From: Stutzerimonas stutzeri
Lineage (GTDB): Bacteria > Pseudomonadota > Gammaproteobacteria > Pseudomonadales > Pseudomonadaceae
Length of the DNA stretch: 64,000 bases
Direction: 5' to 3'
NCBI RefSeq assembly: GCF_009789555.1
Contig: NZ_CP046902.1
Location: forward strand, 980,001 to 1,044,000
Positions 17,429 to 25,551 of the stretch are shown piece after piece (the first letter of the stretch is position 1; every line of letters begins with the position of its first letter). The notes beneath the pieces were generated by a model. It worked only from the letters and a program-made list of their open reading frames with translations. It had not been told where the DNA came from and searched no databases. The translations under genes were made by a program, and so were the position numbers.

Positions 17429-18235
17429 GTGACCCACGAAGCGCATCTGTTGGCGCTGGCCGGCATGTTCGTGCTGGTATTGCTGACGCTGGGGCTCTGG
17501 TTCAGCTACCTGCTCGCGGCCCGCAGGCAGCGCCGGCGCCGTTCGGCCTGGAGTCTCTGGCGGCTCGCCAGTTTCAGCCTGGGCTGCGCCCTGGTGGTGC
17601 TGGCGCTGTCGCCGGCGATGGTCGAGTGGGGACATTCCGATTTCCGCGGGCATACCGTGCAACACCTGCTGCTGGGCATGTTCGCCCCGATCGCCCTGAT
17701 GTTGGGCGCGCCGGGTACCTTGTTGCTGCGCAGCGTATCGGTCGCCAACGCCCGGCGGCTCATCGTGCTCGCCGGAACGCTGCCGGCGCGGTGCCTGATC
17801 CACCCGGTCACCGCTTTGCTGCTGAATATCGGCGCGCTCTACGTGCTGTATTTCACGCCCCTGTACCAGCTCAGTTTCAGCGAGCCGCTGCTGCACGTGC
17901 TGTTGAACCTGCACTTCGTCCTGGCCGGCTACCTGTTCAGCTGGTCGATCGCCGGGCCTGACCCGGCGCCGCACCGCCCTGGTTTGCGCACCCGTCTGGC
18001 CGTGCTGTTCGTCGCCGTTGCCGCCCACTCGATCATGAGCAAGCTGATGTACGCCTATGGTTTTCCGCGGGACGCGGGCCACAGCCTGACGGAGATCGAG
18101 GTCGCCTCGCAGCTGATGTACTACGGTGGCGACCTGGCTGAATTGCTGCTGGCGGTCGTCCTGTTCGCCGTCTGGTTCCGTAGCCCTGCGCGCCCGCGCA
18201 CGGACCTGCCCAGGATATCGACGGTCGACGGATAG
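17429..18235 (+). CDS. cytochrome c oxidase assembly factor of the CtaG_Caa3 family
   Basis: A 268-residue inner-membrane protein with about seven hydrophobic segments. It belongs to the CtaG_Caa3 group, known from Bacillus as needed for caa3 oxidase assembly and unrelated to the Cox11-type CtaG. Conserved polar residues inside helices (MVEWGHSDFRGHTVQHLLLGM, HPVTALLLN, LHFVLAGYLFSWSIAGPDP) are candidate copper ligands. Start is GTG, four bases after the preceding stop, so it is co-transcribed with the DUF2243 gene. Confidence 0.88.
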   Translation: MTHEAHLLALAGMFVLVLLTLGLWFSYLLAARRQRRRRSAWSLWRLASFSLGCALVVLALSPAMVEWGHSDFRGHTVQHLLLGMFAPIALMLGAPGTLLLRSVSVANARRLIVLAGTLPARCLIHPVTALLLNIGALYVLYFTPLYQLSFSEPLLHVLLNLHFVLAGYLFSWSIAGPDPAPHRPGLRTRLAVLFVAVAAHSIMSKLMYAYGFPRDAGHSLTEIEVASQLMYYGGDLAELLLAVVLFAVWFRSPARPRTDLPRISTVDG

Positions 18236-18238
18236 CAA

Positions 18239-18272
18239 ACCGCCGGGCGAGGCAGCGGCCAGGCCCGGCGGT
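18239..18272. terminator. long GC stem between convergent ctaG-like gene and ask
   Basis: ACCGCCGGGC and GCCCGGCGGT form a perfect 10-base stem around a 14-base loop, placed just after the ctaG-like stop and before the convergent ask stop. It could end transcription from both sides; a T run is missing. Confidence 0.45.
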
Positions 18273-18296
18273 AGTGATGTCGCGCAGGATTCGAGG

Positions 18297-19727
18297 CTAC
18301 GCCGCAGCGATGACGTCGCCGTGGTTCTCCGGCTCGATCAGCGCGCGGTGCAGAGCGGCGACGGCGTCATCGTAGTCTTCCTCGTTGACCACGCACTGCA
18401 TCTCCACCTGACGGATCGACTGGTGTACGGCCTGGATGCTGATGCCGGCACCGGCCAGCGCTGCGACGGTCTTGGCCAGGATGCCCTTGACCTTGAGGTC
18501 GGAGCCGATGGCCGAGACGATGGCGACGTTGTGGACGGTGACTTCCGCGACCGGGTACTTTTCTTCGATCAGGCGCGCGGCGCGGTTGATCAGCTTGCGC
18601 GAGCCGGACGCGTAGTAGGTGATGCTGTTGGCGTCGGAGTCCTTGTTGACCACATACAGGCGCAGTTGCTTGAGCAGCTTGCTGATCTCGATGTCGTAGC
18701 CGATGTCCCCCAGCATGTCCTGGTCGAACACCTCGATGCCGAACACGTCCTTGCGTCCGGCAATGATCTCGACGCAGGGCCGCTCGCTCTTGTAGTCCTG
18801 GCTGATCAGCGTGCCGGCGTGGTCCGGCTCGAAGGCATTCTTGATGCGCAGCTCGATGCCGGCGCGCCGCAACGTCTTGGCCGCGCGCGGGTGAATCGCC
18901 TCCATCCCGAGGTTCGACAACTGGTCGGCGACGTCGTAGTTGGTCCGACCGATGGTCACCACCTTGTCCGCGCCGACCAGGTTTGGATCGGCGCTGGAGA
19001 GGTGAAACTCTTTATGGATGATCGCCTCGCGAGCCCCGGTCGCGGCAGCGATCTGGGCGAAGGTGATTTCGCTGTAGCCGCGATCGAAGGTGTTCATCAG
19101 CCCTTCGCTGCAATGGGTATAACCGGTGGCGACCACCAGTTCACTGCTCAGGTCCACCTCGGCGAAGCTGTGGCGCACCATCTCCTCGAATGGCAACGGT
19201 GCGTCCCGGTGCCAGCCGGTGAGGTCGACCATTCGCGCGCTGACGCCGCGATGCTTGAGCGCCAGTACCGAATTGAAGGCGCTGTGCGCCTCGCCGAGCG
19301 AGGCGAGCATCTCGCGGACTTTCATCAGGTGCTCGTCGAGCTGGAAGTGGCCATAGGCGCAGAGGCGCTGCAGGCTGCTCATGCATTCGCGGGCATCGTC
19401 GATGCGCGAATTGATGAACTGGTTGGCGGCGCGCAGCTCGAAATCGCTGGCGAACAGCTCGGCGTTCTTGCCGACCATGCGCTCGCGGACGGTCTCCAGT
19501 GCATCGAGCCAGGCGCCCTCGTTACGGGCATCGGCGAAGCGCTGGTACACGCCCGGCTCGCCAGTCTTCTTGTGTTCCAGCAGCAGATTGGTCATGCCGC
19601 TGTAGGCCGAGACCACGAAGACGCGCTGATAGAGCGCGTCGCCTTCGCGTTGGCCGATGAAAATGTTGTTGAGCAATTCATCGAAGCGGCTCATGGATGT
19701 GCCGCCGATCTTTTCTACGGTATGCAT
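18297..19727 (-). CDS. ask: ectoine-dedicated aspartate kinase Ask_Ect
   Basis: Phosphorylates aspartate to feed aspartate semialdehyde into ectoine synthesis. The 476 residues start MHTVEKIGGTSMSRFDELLNNI, with the aspartokinase signature near KIGGTSM (the usual VxKFGGTS is altered to VEKIGGTS, as in Ask_Ect enzymes), and end with two ACT-type regulatory segments (VHNVAIVSAIGSDL; GISIQAVHQSIRQVEMQCVV). Ask_Ect isoenzymes linked to ectABCD are known from P. stutzeri, and the length matches. It is the last gene of the ectoine operon, 188 bases after ectD; that gap contains no recognisable gene. An in-frame upstream extension was rejected because homology begins at this ATG. Confidence 0.94.
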   Translation of the reverse strand: MHTVEKIGGTSMSRFDELLNNIFIGQREGDALYQRVFVVSAYSGMTNLLLEHKKTGEPGVYQRFADARNEGAWLDALETVRERMVGKNAELFASDFELRAANQFINSRIDDARECMSSLQRLCAYGHFQLDEHLMKVREMLASLGEAHSAFNSVLALKHRGVSARMVDLTGWHRDAPLPFEEMVRHSFAEVDLSSELVVATGYTHCSEGLMNTFDRGYSEITFAQIAAATGAREAIIHKEFHLSSADPNLVGADKVVTIGRTNYDVADQLSNLGMEAIHPRAAKTLRRAGIELRIKNAFEPDHAGTLISQDYKSERPCVEIIAGRKDVFGIEVFDQDMLGDIGYDIEISKLLKQLRLYVVNKDSDANSITYYASGSRKLINRAARLIEEKYPVAEVTVHNVAIVSAIGSDLKVKGILAKTVAALAGAGISIQAVHQSIRQVEMQCVVNEEDYDDAVAALHRALIEPENHGDVIAAA

Positions 19728-19915
19728 CGATTCAACGTCCCGTCTTGGGGTGAATTTCATCCCTGGGCCGCCTTCCGGCAGGCCAACAAAGATCAGGCCC
19801 AGCATCGGGCCCGGTGTACTTCAGCCGCTTAGGCTACCGGCATTGTCGATACCCACCAGACATCCCTGGTGCGGTGTCCAACTGGCCTCGGCAACGCCTT
19901 CACACGTCTGAAGGG

Positions 19916-20833
19916 TCAGAGATACGTTTGTGGCTGGATCTGCAAGGGCTCGAACGTTTCGCGCTCGGCGACGAAGGCCGGACGCGGCGAGCGGCCGCAG
20001 AACGGGGCCTGCGCGGCATTATCTACGTGGTTGTAGACATAGAACAGATTGCTGCGCGCGCTGGGTGTGATGTTGCTGTTGGAGCCGTGCATGGTGTTGC
20101 AGTCGAAGAACACCACGCTGCCGGCCGGGCCAGTGGCGGTGTCGATGCCGTAACGATCGGCCAGTTCGGCGAGGCTGCCGTGGTCCGGCACACCGAACTC
20201 CTGTTTGCGCAGGGACTTCTCGTAGTGGTTTTCCGGCGTGGCACCGACGCAACGGACGAAGTGCTTGTGGGAGCCGGGGATCAGCATCAGCGGGCCGTTG
20301 TGCGGCTCGTTATCGGTCAGCAGGATCGAACAGCTCAGGGTGCGCATGCGCGGCAGGCCGTCTTCGACGTGCCAGGTCTCGAAATCCGAGTGCCAGTAGA
20401 ATTCCTTGCCGGTAAATCCAGGCTTGAAGTTCATCCTCGACTGGTGGAGGTACAGGTCGCCACCGAGAATGAAGCTGGCTATGGAGGCGATGCGTTCGTC
20501 GCAGGCGACGCGGGCGAACAGTGCGTTGTCGCTGTGGATATCGAACACCGAGCGGATCGCGCCGCTGTCGGGTTCCTTGATCGTCTTGCCGGAGCCTGCA
20601 ACGGCGGGGTCCTGGCGCATGCGCTCGAGTTCGTCGCGGAACACCGCAACCTCATCGGCGCTGAACAGATTGGGGATGACCAGATAACCGTCACGCTCGA
20701 AGCGCTCGATCAGGTCGGCGGCAATCGGGGCGTTCGCCAGATCGCTGCGGTAGACCACCGGGTCCAGTCGCTCCTGCCAGCTGGGTTCGTCGTGCTGGCG
20801 CGAAGGGTAAAGGTCGGCGTGCACGGGGTTCAC
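19916..20833 (-). CDS. ectD: ectoine hydroxylase EctD
   Basis: A 2-oxoglutarate- and Fe(II)-dependent dioxygenase that turns ectoine into 5-hydroxyectoine. The 305 residues contain the family signature (FHSD-type iron site HSDFETWH, MNFKPGFTGKEFYW just before it) and the second iron His in CNTMHGSNSNITPSARSN. The start is GTG (MNPVHADLYPS), chosen because AGGAG lies eight bases before it; upstream in-frame codons would lie within or above that SD. It is downstream of ectC by 90 bases and upstream of ask. Close similarity to the P. stutzeri enzyme is from memory of that sequence. Confidence 0.96.
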   Translation of the reverse strand: MNPVHADLYPSRQHDEPSWQERLDPVVYRSDLANAPIAADLIERFERDGYLVIPNLFSADEVAVFRDELERMRQDPAVAGSGKTIKEPDSGAIRSVFDIHSDNALFARVACDERIASIASFILGGDLYLHQSRMNFKPGFTGKEFYWHSDFETWHVEDGLPRMRTLSCSILLTDNEPHNGPLMLIPGSHKHFVRCVGATPENHYEKSLRKQEFGVPDHGSLAELADRYGIDTATGPAGSVVFFDCNTMHGSNSNITPSARSNLFYVYNHVDNAAQAPFCGRSPRPAFVAERETFEPLQIQPQTYL

Positions 20834-20923
20834 TTCACAGTCTCCTTTGGATTTCTCGCAAAATGCGACAACCCGCCTGGCTGGTGCCGACATGGCACCG
20901 TGCAGGCGGATTGCTCGCTCGGG

Positions 20924-21322
20924 TCATGCGACGGTTTCGGCCTCTAGCGGGTAGACGCCGCTTTCGTCATGCACTTCCTTGCCGTTGAGCGGCGGGTTGA
21001 AGACGCAGGCCATCTTCATGTCCTCGCTGCCGCCACGCAGCAGGTGCTCGTCGTGCTTGTCGAGGATGTACAGGGTGCCGGGCTCGATCTTGTAGATCTT
21101 GCCGTCGGCGATGGTTTCGACTTCGCCGTTGCCGCTGATGCAGTACACCGACTCCAGATGGTTCTGGTAGTGGATGTGCGTTTCGGTGCCGGCGTAGATG
21201 GTGGTGATGTGGAACGAGAAGCCCATCTTGTCGTCCTTGAGCAGCAGACGGGTGCTGTCCCAGGTCTCGGTGACGATCTTGCGGTCGGACTGCTCGCAGT
21301 CAGCCAGGGTACGTACGATCAT
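20924..21322 (-). CDS. ectC: L-ectoine synthase EctC
   Basis: A cupin enzyme that closes N-gamma-acetyl-diaminobutyrate into ectoine with loss of water. The 132 residues have the usual length and the metal-binding cupin residues in the stretch YAGTETHIHYQNHLESVYCI and later DKHDEHLLRGG. SD is AGGAGGATTGA before ATG. It is separated from ectB by about 170 bases that hold a long imperfect palindrome, so its level may be set separately from ectAB. Confidence 0.97.
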   Translation of the reverse strand: MIVRTLADCEQSDRKIVTETWDSTRLLLKDDKMGFSFHITTIYAGTETHIHYQNHLESVYCISGNGEVETIADGKIYKIEPGTLYILDKHDEHLLRGGSEDMKMACVFNPPLNGKEVHDESGVYPLEAETVA

Positions 21323-21355
21323 TGTTCAATCCTCCTCAGGAAGCTGTTGCAGGCG

Positions 21356-21497
21356 GTGCGAAAACTACTGCGCTGGTTATGCGGCGTTAAAAACAGGCTG
21401 GATCGCCAGCTCGGTCGGAATGCTCATTTACAGCAGTAAACTCCGCTTCCTCGCCTGTTTTCGCCTTGCCTAACCCTTCGCTCGCTACGTTTTCACA
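21356..21497. repeat. 142-base imperfect palindromic repeat between ectB and ectC
   Basis: The left arm GTGCGAAAACTACTGCGCT... to ...TTAAAAACAGGC and the right arm (read in reverse complement) GTGTGAAAACGTAGCGAGC... to ...GAAAACAGGC match over about 44 bases. The centre holds a second inverted repeat, TTTAC-agca-GTAAA. The right arm covers the last codon and stop of ectB. The shape resembles intergenic palindromic repeats I associate with pseudomonads, but I see no second copy in this window. In RNA it would form a long hairpin between ectB and ectC. Confidence 0.6.
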
Positions 21498-22767
21498 CAG
21501 CCTGCTCGCGGGGCTGTTCGGACATCACGGCGGCAAACGCCTTGTCCAGGATGCTCATGGCCTTGTCGATCTGCTCTTCGCTGATGATCAGCGGGCAGAG
21601 ACACTTGACCACTTCGCTGTGGGCGCCACTGGTTTCGATCACCAGGCCGTTCTCGAAGGCGTGGCGGCAGATGGCGGCGGCGGTGTCGCCATCCGGGCAG
21701 CTGATGCCGATCATCATTCCGCGGCCTTTGACGAACAGCGAATCGGGGCCGTAACGGCGGACGATCTTGTGCATGCCGTCGGCGATGCGCTTGCCCTTGG
21801 CCTGAACGCTCTTGGCGAACTGGTCATCGCTCCAGAAGTGCTCGATGGCCGCCGCGGCGGTCACGAAGGCGTGGTTGTTGCCGCGGAAGGTGCCGTTGTG
21901 CTCGCCCGGCTTCCACTGGTCCAGCTCCTTGCGCAGCAGCACCATGGCGAACGGCAGGCCGAAGCCCGACAGGGACTTGGACAGCGTGATCATGTCCGGC
22001 TTGATGCCCATCTCCTCGAAGCTGAAGAAGCTTCCGGTACGGCCACAGCCGGCCTGGATGTCATCGATGATCAGCAGCATGTCGTGCTTGCGGCAGAGTT
22101 TTTCCAGCTTGCGGATCCACTCGGCAGAGGCCGCATTGAGGCCCCCTTCGCCCTGGACCACTTCGACGATGACGGCGGCAGGCTTGTCGACGCCGCTGGA
22201 CGGGTCGGTCAGTAGCTTGTCCATCATGCCGATGGTGTTGACCTTCTCACCGAAGTAATTGGCGTACGGCATGCGGCTGACATCGGTCAGCGGTACGCCG
22301 GCTGCGCCACGGTGATGCTTGTTGCCCGTCGCCGCCAGCGCGCCGATGCTGCAACCGTGGAACCCGTTGGTGAAGCTGATGATGTTGTTGCGGCCTGTCA
22401 CCTTGCGGGCCAGCTTGAGCGCGGCTTCGACCGCGTTGGTGCCGGTCGGGCCGGTGAACTGCATGACGTAGTTCATCCCGCGCGGCTTGAGGATCAGCCG
22501 GTCGAAGGTGGACAGGAATCGTTCCTTCGCGTCGGAATACATGTCCAGGCCGTGGGTGATGCCGTCGTCACTGATGTAGTCGAGCAGCGCCTGCTTGAGC
22601 ACCGGGTGGTTGTGCCCGTAGTTGAGCGTACCGGCGCCGGCCAGGAAATCGATGTAGTGCTTGCCGTCGCGGGTAATCAACTCGGCGCCGCGGGCTTGCT
22701 TGAAGACCACCGGAAAGGACCGGCAGTAGCTGCGGACACCGGATTCGTGCAGTTCGAACGTTTGCAT
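21493..22767 (-). CDS. ectB: diaminobutyrate--2-oxoglutarate aminotransferase EctB (in frame with ectA)
   Basis: A class III PLP aminotransferase that makes L-2,4-diaminobutyrate from aspartate semialdehyde. From MQTFELHESGVRSYCRSFP the 424 residues cover the whole family, including the PLP-phosphate region TGPTGTNAVEAALKLARK, the Asp pair in LLIIDDIQAGCGRTG and the Schiff-base Lys in ITLSKSLSG. Its ATG has an SD (AGAGG) six bases upstream, so separate initiation is likely. However, no stop codon lies between it and the ectA coding part upstream, so it also forms the C-terminal two thirds of a 600-codon frame. Confidence 0.92.
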   Translation of the reverse strand: MQTFELHESGVRSYCRSFPVVFKQARGAELITRDGKHYIDFLAGAGTLNYGHNHPVLKQALLDYISDDGITHGLDMYSDAKERFLSTFDRLILKPRGMNYVMQFTGPTGTNAVEAALKLARKVTGRNNIISFTNGFHGCSIGALAATGNKHHRGAAGVPLTDVSRMPYANYFGEKVNTIGMMDKLLTDPSSGVDKPAAVIVEVVQGEGGLNAASAEWIRKLEKLCRKHDMLLIIDDIQAGCGRTGSFFSFEEMGIKPDMITLSKSLSGFGLPFAMVLLRKELDQWKPGEHNGTFRGNNHAFVTAAAAIEHFWSDDQFAKSVQAKGKRIADGMHKIVRRYGPDSLFVKGRGMMIGISCPDGDTAAAICRHAFENGLVIETSGAHSEVVKCLCPLIISEEQIDKAMSILDKAFAAVMSEQPREQAV

Positions 22768-23295
22768 GGGATTACCTCTGATTCTTTTGGAGTCGGTGGC
22801 GTCGAACGGACCCGCCCGGTAAAGCTCTTCGTCTTCGTGCTGGCCCGCGAAATGTCTGGCGCGGGAAAACAGCGTGCGGGTGCTGTAGTCGGTTTCCAGC
22901 TGGGCGAAGGCTTTCTTGAACAGCGCCTGCGAGGCACCGTTGTCTGGCGAGATGGTCGTCTCGAGGTGGCGGACGCCGTGTTCTCTGGCGACCCGAGTGA
23001 CCAGGGCCATCAGCATGCGCAAAGCCAGACCCTGGCCGCGCATCGAAGCGTCCACCGCGACCTGCCAGACGAACAGCGTGTCGGGGCGAGCGGGTGGTCG
23101 GTAACCGGAAATGAAACCTACCAACTGGCCGTTTGCATCTTCGGCCGCGATGGAGGTATCAGCGAAGTCGGAACACTGCAGCAGGTTGCAGTACACCGAA
23201 TTGGTATCCAGGGGCTGGCAGCGGGCTACCAGATCGTGGAGGGCAGAACCGTCGCCGTCGGTGGGGCGACGGAGCGTTACGGTAGGAACACTCAA
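21493..23295 (-). CDS. ectA: EctA (diaminobutyrate acetyltransferase) reading frame fused in frame to EctB
   Basis: Residues 1-170 are an EctA-type GNAT acetyltransferase, which acetylates diaminobutyrate: PLDTNSVYCNLLQCSDFADTS, FVWQVAVDASMRGQGLALRML (acetyl-CoA loop) and HLETTISPDNGASQALFKK. After GPFDATDS a short linker (KRIRGNP) leads straight into EctB; I re-read the minus strand here and found no stop. A TAA (22772-22774) lies in another frame four bases before the ectB ATG; one extra base in the AAAA run just upstream would make it the normal ectA stop. So this is either a real frame fusion, a recent one-base deletion or a sequence error. Start is TTG after AAAGGA, with no better codon in frame. 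Confidence 0.85.
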   Translation of the reverse strand: MSVPTVTLRRPTDGDGSALHDLVARCQPLDTNSVYCNLLQCSDFADTSIAAEDANGQLVGFISGYRPPARPDTLFVWQVAVDASMRGQGLALRMLMALVTRVAREHGVRHLETTISPDNGASQALFKKAFAQLETDYSTRTLFSRARHFAGQHEDEELYRAGPFDATDSKRIRGNPMQTFELHESGVRSYCRSFPVVFKQARGAELITRDGKHYIDFLAGAGTLNYGHNHPVLKQALLDYISDDGITHGLDMYSDAKERFLSTFDRLILKPRGMNYVMQFTGPTGTNAVEAALKLARKVTGRNNIISFTNGFHGCSIGALAATGNKHHRGAAGVPLTDVSRMPYANYFGEKVNTIGMMDKLLTDPSSGVDKPAAVIVEVVQGEGGLNAASAEWIRKLEKLCRKHDMLLIIDDIQAGCGRTGSFFSFEEMGIKPDMITLSKSLSGFGLPFAMVLLRKELDQWKPGEHNGTFRGNNHAFVTAAAAIEHFWSDDQFAKSVQAKGKRIADGMHKIVRRYGPDSLFVKGRGMMIGISCPDGDTAAAICRHAFENGLVIETSGAHSEVVKCLCPLIISEEQIDKAMSILDKAFAAVMSEQPREQAV

Positions 23296-23331
23296 AACAA
23301 ATCCTTTGGGTTGTTGATTGAATCCTTTATT

Positions 23332-23361
23332 AGGATAAACACATCAAAAATTTAATCTCAA
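23332..23361 (-). promoter_or_regulatory. candidate sigma-70-like promoter of the ectoine operon
   Basis: On the minus strand TTGAGA and TATCCT are separated by 18 bases of AT-rich DNA, about 35-40 bases before the ectA start. An ATCCT-aataa-AGGAT hairpin overlaps the downstream end. Placement and spacing fit a promoter; osmotic control is known for this operon in relatives but no operator is identified here. Confidence 0.45.
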
Positions 23362-23949
23362 CCCGAGCCCCGGATAATCTGGAAGAACGCCGCGCGGATA
23401 TCGGCAAAGTTCGCCGCTTATCGAGGAACTTGAACTTTCTGCGGAACTCGCGAAATCACCGCGCAATTTCACCGCTAATACGGCAAGGCCATCCCGGCAT
23501 TATCGCTCGTATGCCGATGGATCCTTGGGCTCGGCCTTCGGCGCATGCGGGCAAGCCCGTCGGGGAGACGGTCAGTGCCTATGGAGCCCAGTAAAGATGC
23601 GGGTTGTAGCGAGATTGCGTGCCGCCCTGTGCGGCGCCGTCCGGCTGCGGTGGGAGTGGGTCGCAAGTAACCAAAGTTGGGCTGAGAATCTGGCTAATTC
23701 TGGCTGCTCAACTACCGATACGAGGCGGTGATATCCACGGTATATATCGCCAGTTAGGCGCCTGGCAGATTGGCTACTGCTTCTGCGTGATGATTTTTTT
23801 GTGGCGAGTTATTTTTGCGGCGGTTGGCGAAGTTGCTGCGGTAGTTGTCGGGCGGTCGCCGCGTTACTTGTCGCCAAGTGCAGCGAACCGCTCTGCTCCG
23901 CGCGCTGCAACGGTTCCTGCCGCCTGCTGCGGCGCCTGCACGCGGTGGC
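23362..23949. other. long non-coding gap between ectoine operon and zwf
   Basis: About 590 bases without a credible gene. The part near 23740-23830 is AT-richer and contains a run of seven T, and GGCG...ATATCGCC near 23726-23752 can pair imperfectly. No pgl or eda is found after zwf, although these follow zwf in many pseudomonads. No strong terminator or RNA gene can be claimed. Confidence 0.5.
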
Positions 23950-25392
23950 TCAGCGCCACCAGTGGCGACCCTGATGTTCAATCAATTGATGCGCCTGCTC
24001 CGGGCCGTCGGTGCCAGCGGGATATGGCCTCGGCTTGCGGTAGTGGCTTTGCCAGCCGCGCAGGATCGGGTCGACCCAGTTCCAGGCCGCTTCCACTTCG
24101 TCGCGCCGCATGAACAGCGTCGAATCCCCGTCAATCACGTCCAGCAGCAACCGTTCGTAGGCTTCCCAGCGGCGGGTCGTGCTGAATGCCTTGGCCAGGT
24201 TGAGGTCCAGCTCGACCGGCTGCAGTTGCATGCCTTTGCCCGGCGCCTTGGCCATCACCTGCAGGCTGATGCTCTCTTCGGGTTGCAGGCTGATCACCAG
24301 GCGATTCACTTCGCCCTTGGTGAAGAGCATGTGCGGCACTTGCTTGAAGGTGATGATGATTTCCGAGCGTTTCCTGGCCATGCGCTTGCCGGTGCGCAGG
24401 TAGAAGGGCACGCCGGCCCACCGCCAGTTGTCGATCTCGGCCTTCACCGCCACGAAGGTTTCAGTGTCGCTGTCGTTATCGACGTCGTTCTCGAAATAGT
24501 AGGCCTGCACGTCCTGGCCCCCGATGCGCCCGGCGCCGTACTGGCCGCGCACGGTCTTGTCCTGTACGTCATTGCCGGTGATGGGCTTGAGGGCCTCCAG
24601 TATCTTCACTTTCTCGCCGCGTATCGATTTGGCGTCGAAGCGGACGGGTGCCTCCATGGCCACCAGGCACAGCAGCTGCAACAGGTGGTTCTGCAACATG
24701 TCGCGCATGGCGCCGGCGTGGTCGTAGTAGCTGCCGCGGTTCTCGACGCCAAGGGTCTCGGCCACGGTGATCTGGACATGGTCGACATGGCCGCTGCGCC
24801 AGATCGGCTCGAACAGCGCGTTGGCGAAGCGCAGCGCCATGAGGTTCTGCACGGTTTCCTTGCCGAGGTAGTGGTCGATCCGGTAGATGCGCGATTCGGG
24901 GAACACCGCGCCGATCGCCGCGTTGATCTCGAGCGCGGAATCCAGGGAGTGCCCGATGGGCTTTTCCAGCACGATTCGCGCATTTTCACCCGCAAGTCCT
25001 GCGCTTTCGAGGTTGGATGCGATGGGCTCGAACAGGCTCGGCGCGGTTGCGAGATAGTGCACCCGCACACGCCCCTCGGACTGCCCGAGGTGGTGGGCGA
25101 GGCCGATGAACTCGCCCCGTTGCGAAGCGTCCATGGCGAAGTAGTCGAGCCGCTGACTGAACGCTTTCCAGATGCCAGCCTCGAAGTCGGTGCGCGCGAT
25201 TTCCGCACGGCAGTGGCGTTCGGCAAGGCTCAGGTAGGCGTCGCGGTCGATGTCCTGGCGAGCGATCGCGAGGATACGCACGTCGTCGTGCAGCCGACGT
25301 TCGCGGTGCAGGTGATAGAGCGCAGGGATGAGTTTGTGTAGCGCCAGGTCGCCAGTACCGCCGAATACCAGCATGTCGCAGGAAATGGACAC
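23950..25392 (-). CDS. zwf: glucose-6-phosphate 1-dehydrogenase
   Basis: Oxidises glucose 6-phosphate to 6-phosphogluconolactone with NAD(P)+, the entry to the Entner-Doudoroff route. The 480 residues have the dinucleotide motif GGTGDLA at 11-17, EKPIGHSL at 143-150 and the active-site signature RIDHYLGKE at 171-179. It is divergent from hexR, with a HexR operator in between, as in other pseudomonads. Unusually for the group, 6-phosphogluconolactonase (pgl) does not follow. SD is GGAGTGATGCTGTGTCC, rather weakly spaced before ATG. Confidence 0.95.
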   Translation of the reverse strand: MSISCDMLVFGGTGDLALHKLIPALYHLHRERRLHDDVRILAIARQDIDRDAYLSLAERHCRAEIARTDFEAGIWKAFSQRLDYFAMDASQRGEFIGLAHHLGQSEGRVRVHYLATAPSLFEPIASNLESAGLAGENARIVLEKPIGHSLDSALEINAAIGAVFPESRIYRIDHYLGKETVQNLMALRFANALFEPIWRSGHVDHVQITVAETLGVENRGSYYDHAGAMRDMLQNHLLQLLCLVAMEAPVRFDAKSIRGEKVKILEALKPITGNDVQDKTVRGQYGAGRIGGQDVQAYYFENDVDNDSDTETFVAVKAEIDNWRWAGVPFYLRTGKRMARKRSEIIITFKQVPHMLFTKGEVNRLVISLQPEESISLQVMAKAPGKGMQLQPVELDLNLAKAFSTTRRWEAYERLLLDVIDGDSTLFMRRDEVEAAWNWVDPILRGWQSHYRKPRPYPAGTDGPEQAHQLIEHQGRHWWR

Positions 25393-25445
25393 AGCATCAC
25401 TCCTAGAAGGTGAACAGACTCAATAGGTGGGCGATGCCGCGAGCC

Positions 25446-25462
25446 TTGTAGTATAACTACAA
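25446..25462. promoter_or_regulatory. HexR operator
   Basis: TTGTAGTATAACTACAA is an almost perfect palindrome of the known HexR form TTGT-N(7-9)-ACAA, centred between the divergent zwf and hexR genes. HexR bound here is expected to repress zwf and be released by the Entner-Doudoroff intermediate 2-keto-3-deoxy-6-phosphogluconate; that comes from work in other pseudomonads. Confidence 0.85.
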
Positions 25463-25551
25463 GCCCACTACACCCAGCCGGCAGGTCGGCTGCGAGCGCA
25501 TCGCTGCGTTCGACCACGCCTGCCAGGTATTGATCATAGCGAGTCCGGAAC

